A stretch of 64,000 nucleotides of DNA. Source: Serilophus lunatus. Lineage: Eukaryota > Chordata > Aves > Passeriformes > Eurylaimidae. The stretch's first letter is position 1, and every line of letters begins with the position of its first letter. The position numbers and the translations under genes are program-made. The notes below the pieces were generated by a model. It had not been told where the DNA came from and did not search any database. It saw only the letters and a program-made list of their open reading frames with translations. The stretch lies in contig VXBA01003785.1 of NCBI GenBank assembly GCA_013399895.1, positions 1 through 64,000 of the forward strand, in the 5' to 3' direction. This document shows, in pieces, positions 59,199 to 64,000 of the stretch.

Positions 59199-59345
59199 TG
59201 TTCTTTATCTCAACCCATGGGTTTTCTAATTTTCACTCTTCTAATTCACTCCTCCATTCCACCTAGGTGGGGTGGGGCAAGGGGAGCAAGCAGTGAGCAA
59301 ATGGCTTTGTGGGTCTGTGTTGCTGGGTGGGGTTAAACCATGGTA

Positions 59346-62300
59346 TATGCTTAAATCCAGGGAAAACCAGTGGGGATTCGATTCAAATGCACTGATTGAA
59401 AATGAGGTAGAGATTTTTGTTCCCTATATGGATTTAAATTGCCTGTATTTCTGTCCTTGTGTGGAAGGCAAGGTGATGTGAAAGTGTAAGAATGGAGTAC
59501 ATATATCTTTTAGACCTCTATATCATTGGCTTACATCTGGCTTCCTTAGCATTATTATGCAAAAGTTGAAAATTGTACAAGTGGTGAAAATTGATCATGG
59601 ACAAAGCAATGCATGGACAAATGGAACTTCATTCCAGTTGAGGAGATGATTGCAGTGCAAGTTCATCACTCTGTATCTGACTGGTAGTTCACCAGTACAC
59701 ATCAAAGAGCTCAGAAATAATCTTAACCTATGGAGCGTAATACCCACAAGAGAAAGATATAGCCACTAAGTAAATTACTTATTGAATGGGTACATGTTGT
59801 GTGTAGGCAGAAACAGAGGTGTTCAGAAGACAGTTCAGTGAAATGGCTCGGGAGATGGCTTTGGAAGTGCTGAGGATTAAAAATGTGCACATGGTTGCAG
59901 TAGACAGTGACATAAGACATCAGTGCCTTGGAAATGTGCCTCTGATAATTCCATTGCTCATGGAGTGTTCCTTCTCTTCTCCAGTTTTTATCTGTATGAT
60001 TTGCTTTGGCTACTTATTAAAACAGTATTGTTTCTTGCATTTCTGTATCTCATTAAAAGTTGTGTTATGGATCACCTTCTACTGCCACTTTTAGTGGGTA
60101 TCTAAGCTTTTTTGTCCTCCATGATATGTGATGCCATGTCCATTTGTCTTAGCAAGAAGGCACTGGAGAGAATTATTGCAAGAAACTTGAATAATTTTAT
60201 CCATTTTCTTTAGCTATACTTTATTACATGAAGAGACTCACAAAAGGAATTTTTAAAATGTGCTAAATCTGGTTGATGTAGACAAGTAGGATTAGTGTAG
60301 AGGGTATTCTGATGGATGTGTTCTGTCCACAGTGCAAATTCTCATAAGCTTCTGCAGTGGGAAGTAAAAACATACTAGAGATGGTTAAAGTCAGTGATAG
60401 CAGTTTAAAAAAACAGAGAAGAGACTTGTTCAGAAAATGTCCAACTCCTTTCCAAATTGTCAAAAGGCGTTGAGAAAAATAATCAAGTACTGAACACGCT
60501 TTATTCATAATCCCAAGGCAGATCTCTTGGTCTATTTGAATGGTGGCAGACTTGCCTTTTACTCTGCGATGTCAATCAGGGACAGCTCTATCTGGGTGAT
60601 GGTCTCCCTCGAGCCCCTCAGTCAAAGTATTGTTACTTTCTCTGAAATCCTCTGTAAATGTTATCTTGTTGTGATATCTAAAGCTCTTACAGACAAGGAG
60701 CCCATGTGGCCCAACGGAGCTGACAGTATCCTATCGTTTCCTTGAACTGTGTCTCCAACTCTGTTATCCTTCAGATTTTTGTTGCAGTTTGCTACAGTGT
60801 CTAGCATCAAAAAGCTTGTCTAATGATCTACTTATCAATAATAAACAATAATGAAGATGAAAATAGGACTGCTTTGACATAATCTCTGATTATCTTTTTG
60901 TCAGTGAAAAAAAGATTTTTTTTCTCAGGAAGGTGGCAGGCACTTCAAGATGGGAGAAAAGCATATTTAATAACTTGATTATTAATCCTGATGTAAATAT
61001 TCTCAAGTCAAATTCTGATTTCACAATTCCATTGAAATCAGGTGGCTTAGTTATATGCTCTCTTTTTTCCTTCTTCTTGTAATAGCTTAGACAATAAATA
61101 TATATGAAAAAAACCCCATAGTGTTTTACAGACACCAGTCTTCACTAAAGTTTGTATCTGCTCCCTACACTATGTGCAGTGTAAAAGCTAAGTGTTTTCC
61201 ATAGCAACCTTCAGACTAGCCAATTACCAGGCACAAATTCTAGGAGAAACACTACAATTATTCAGAAAGGATTATCAAACATTGTGCATTCTTGTTCCAA
61301 ACACAGTAATTATTCAGATACTTAAACGGCAATCTTTTCTCTATTAGATGGTAGAGCATACTCTTTTTTTTTTTTTCCACTACAGTTTTATTTTGTAAGT
61401 CTCAAATCATTAATCACTTCATTTTACCTTGACCATGGTCATATTTCTCTTCCTCCCACCCACTCCCTGGAAAACATTTTTCTGATTTCACACTAAGAAT
61501 TACGTTAGCAGAATAATAATTTAAATGGACTGTGGCGATCAGATAACTTTTTTGAAAATGGTACATTCCAATTAGATACATTTCTGTACCTGTTTATTCA
61601 TTGGTTAGTGTGTAGATGGGTAAAATACTTAATGGAACTGAGAATTTCTGGTTTATGTTCATATAGATATTCTTTCCTAACATAAATGTAGAGGGAGGCA
61701 TTTATGGGGTAAAAGAATTGAAAAAACGAGGCCTGTCTTGTTCTGTTTGTTGACACCTTCTGAGCAATTATAACTTGGAAATAACAGCCCTTCAAGATTT
61801 CAGTGGCTAGCAATGAATGCACTGTTACTTGGCCAAACCGAAGCATACGCATTTCACTGGATGAAAGAAAGCAACCACTGCACAAAATTTTCGTAACAGT
61901 CCTTTCTACATGTTTCTGCTATCCTTTTTCACTGCCTTAATGTGAGTTAAAATTGAAGTTCTTTGATAATTTCTATTGAATCTCAGCAGCACATCTCTTC
62001 AGCAAACCCCTTAACCTTCAGATATGTTTAACTGCAGTTGTCTGAAAGCTAAAAGGGAAATTTGGCTTTTGCTTTAACTGTTGAAATGAAACAGCCAAGC
62101 AAACTTTTGTGAGTTTGTCACTTCCAAATTCAGAGTTTGAGTCCAGACGGTATGCCTGACTCATCTGGTGTCGCTTCTGTCTACGTTTGGGTTAGCTAAA
62201 TCAAGAATAGTGTGAAGACAGTTTGGCATGTTGAATTTCTCCAGAGATAAGGACTCATGCTCCAGTGTGGAATCAATGTCATTGCTTTGTTGCAATTTTG

Positions 62301-62514
62301 CTGTTGTCTTTTCTTTCCCCAACTGTGATTGCTACTAGCTCATTTACTAGTTTGCCTTGATCAGCAGTGATGGGATTGACAGATTTTTTCTAATGTGTAA
62401 ATAGCTCTTTGATTAGAGACCAACCCTCTCTGCAGAACTATGAAATCTCAGTGCAGGGAACATTATCTCACCTTAAACTTCTCCATAAATAGAAGGCTGC
62501 ATATTTAGTTCTTT
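59346..62514. other. unique non-coding DNA
   Basis: No gene recognised. A T run lies at 61364-61376. The frames (up to 95 codons) carry no recognisable domain. Confidence 0.5.
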
Positions 62515-62575
62515 TCATCAGAAGATTTCAAAACATTTTACAAGAGAAGATAAGTATTTATAGTGCAAGTGTATT
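62515..62575 (-). mobile_element. possible CORE-SINE fragment
   Basis: ATCAGAAGATTTCAAAACAT then TTTACAAGAGAAGATAAGTA resembles 'atcagaggatttcaaagcactttacaaaggtgggtaagtattatta' in reversed amniote MIR-like SINEs. Short; tentative. Confidence 0.32.
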
Positions 62576-62873
62576 TATAGTCAGGAAAGACATCAGATTC
62601 TGAGACATCAAAACCAGATGTAAGGCTTTTTTGGGAAAAACATGTTGTGAAAACTTGTCTTGCTTTCTAAACCAGTGATAACCAGTTCTCTGTGTGATTC
62701 TCTGAATCAAGAATTGTTTGTCTTTTTCCTGCAGCTGACAAGTCACTAGAGCTGTCAGTCTTGTTCTCTTTTGCGCTTAGTTTATGCTGAATATTCAACT
62801 GGTTGAGCAAAGCATTGGGCAATTGTGGCCTCTCCAATAATGTGAATAGTTCCTGTGGCTTGTGTAGATTAAC

Positions 62874-62895
62874 AGATTCTGCATAGATTCTGCAT
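62874..62895 (+). repeat. perfect 11-bp tandem duplication
   Basis: AGATTCTGCAT occurs twice head to tail with no gap. Likely a simple slippage duplication. Confidence 0.85.
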
Positions 62896-64000
62896 GAAAT
62901 GTTCTAATGATATACCCTTCAGCTCAACATGTTACAGGGAGATCTGGAGAGCCTGGTTCCAGATTTGAAGATATAAAGGAAATACTAAAAATAGACTAAA
63001 GGTTTTGTGGTCCTTAACTTTGGACTGCCAGTTTGTGAGTCTTTTAAAAACATAATCAGAGTCTAGTGTGGCCAGTCACTTCTGAAAAATGAGATCACTC
63101 CAGAATGTCTTTGGTTAACCATTTTTCACCTTCCTGCCCCAGACCTCTCTCACTAATCACTTAATTCATACTTATCATTAAGAATTTTTGCAAATGGTGC
63201 TAAATGCCAGCTTGGGCTTTTGAACCTATTTCTTCTACTTGGACAACCTTACTTTGCAATGGCAGTAATTTTTTTTTCTTTTTTAAAGATCAGCAAATAA
63301 AAAACTCTAATCAATTCAGAAAGAAATAAGATAGGGAAGACTGTTTATGCAGTCTCATGCATGATCATAATAAAATAAAATAGTTAAATGCATGGTCATC
63401 ACGATTTTTAAATTAAAGCTTTCCTCTCAAAACATCTTAAGGCAGAGGAGTGATCTCAGGTAATAGTTTTCACTCTCTGTGCTGCCAACTTACATAATTT
63501 GGATGCTAATCAGAACAGAATGCATCAATATACTTCTAGAGAATTTTTAGTTTGAACTTTTTATTTGCAACCAGGCAGCTGGAATATTCGTTAAAAAGTT
63601 TTAATTTCTATTCATTTCTTTCTGTTCCGTTAGCTTCTCTACTGCTGTGATGATTGTAGCTGTGAGGCATGAGTATTACCTGAACTTTCTATGACCTAAT
63701 CAAACTCAGGTAAAGATAAAAACCAAGCCTAATTTCTCTTCCTTTGTGCTCTTAGAATTCAAATGATATTTTCAAGGTAAAGGGGTCATCATCTCTTTTC
63801 TGCCAGGTATGTTTTTCTCTCTCATTCAGGCTGTGAATGTATTGTGAAAACTGACCAAAATCAGATTGATGTTAAGGACATCAGCTTAGTCTTTACTTTC
63901 TGATCAGATAACAGCTATTTGTGTATAGTGCTTAGAAAACTGAGTCATGATTCAAACTCTATTGTGTATATTGTGTATTGATTGTATCCATAGACAAAGA
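62896..64000. other. unique AT-rich DNA
   Basis: No gene, RNA or repeat recognised up to the end of the window. Confidence 0.5.

Larger units (their letters stand above)
58652..59345 (+). mobile_element. solo LTR of an avian endogenous retrovirus
   Basis: The block matches an LTR type common in bird genomes. In order it has TTGCTGAGCAGTGCTTGCAT, a GACAGCTGACCCCAAC segment, CCATATGGCATCAATCTCAG with a TATA box, AGTCACCCCTATGACTGATG, AATTCCTTGTTTTGCTTTTC, a CTATTAAA poly(A) signal, then TTCTTTATCTCAACCCATGG and the GGTTAAACCA end. The proposed ends TGTCATGG (58652-58659) and CCATGGTA (59338-59345) are an imperfect inverted repeat, as expected for an LTR. No gag, pol or env lies on either side, so this is a solo LTR left by recombination. 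The flanking bases show no clear target duplication. The 169-codon minus-strand frame across it is an accident. The right end is well supported; the left end could be off by tens of bases. The family is probably ERV-L-like, but I cannot name it securely. Confidence 0.88.

Noticed and set aside
1..64000. CRISPR arrays, operons, phage or plasmid systems
   Set aside because: No regularly spaced direct repeats, no dense co-directional open frames and no ribosome-binding pattern. The CR1 and LTR content shows a vertebrate chromosome.

Overview
This is 64 kb of AT-rich vertebrate nuclear DNA, almost certainly from a bird. The best taxonomic evidence is a CR1 LINE 3' end with the avian-type terminus (22183-22727), a second truncated CR1 tail on the opposite strand (29191-29285), and a near full-length solo LTR of a type I know from bird genomes (58652-59345). 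Long open frames, codon-rich blocks, operons and ribosome-binding sites are all absent. The open frames present are mostly 60-120 codons, matching chance in AT-rich DNA. I could not recognise a protein-coding exon, rRNA, intact tRNA or CRISPR array. The window is best read as an intergenic desert or the inside of a very long intron.

Layout. 1-19 kb: unique AT-rich sequence with one old MIR-type SINE tail (1565-1650), a decayed tRNA-like SINE head (8221-8270), a perfect 24-bp palindrome (9236-9259), two hairpins (9451-9474, 10518-10548) and one block that looks like a conserved enhancer (about 17085-17440). 19-25 kb: a MIR-like relic, a second enhancer-like block (about 20400-20790), the CR1 element, and two strong polypyrimidine-AG acceptor-like sites followed by short open frames (23688, 24207). 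25-41 kb: unique sequence with a CR1 tail, the clearest MIR relic (30228-30350), a composite CA/TA microsatellite (33698-33796), a 29-base T run (35457-35485), a C-tract with G-quadruplex-like complement (36621-36645), a short telomere-like tract (40138-40157) and an ancient L2/CR1-clade reverse transcriptase C-terminus (40950-41100). 41-58 kb: a second CA/TA microsatellite, a somewhat GC-richer stretch of unknown nature (44500-45550), two CORE-SINE-like relics (48462-48545, 52355-52487) and a third enhancer-like block (about 54190-54660). 58-64 kb: the solo LTR and one weak SINE relic.

Nothing here forms a pathway or a working gene set. The interest lies in the layering of young avian repeats over amniote-age repeats, in several perfect inverted repeats that no annotated element explains, and in AT-rich homeobox-motif blocks that could be developmental enhancers. 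I did not find a new protein-based system.
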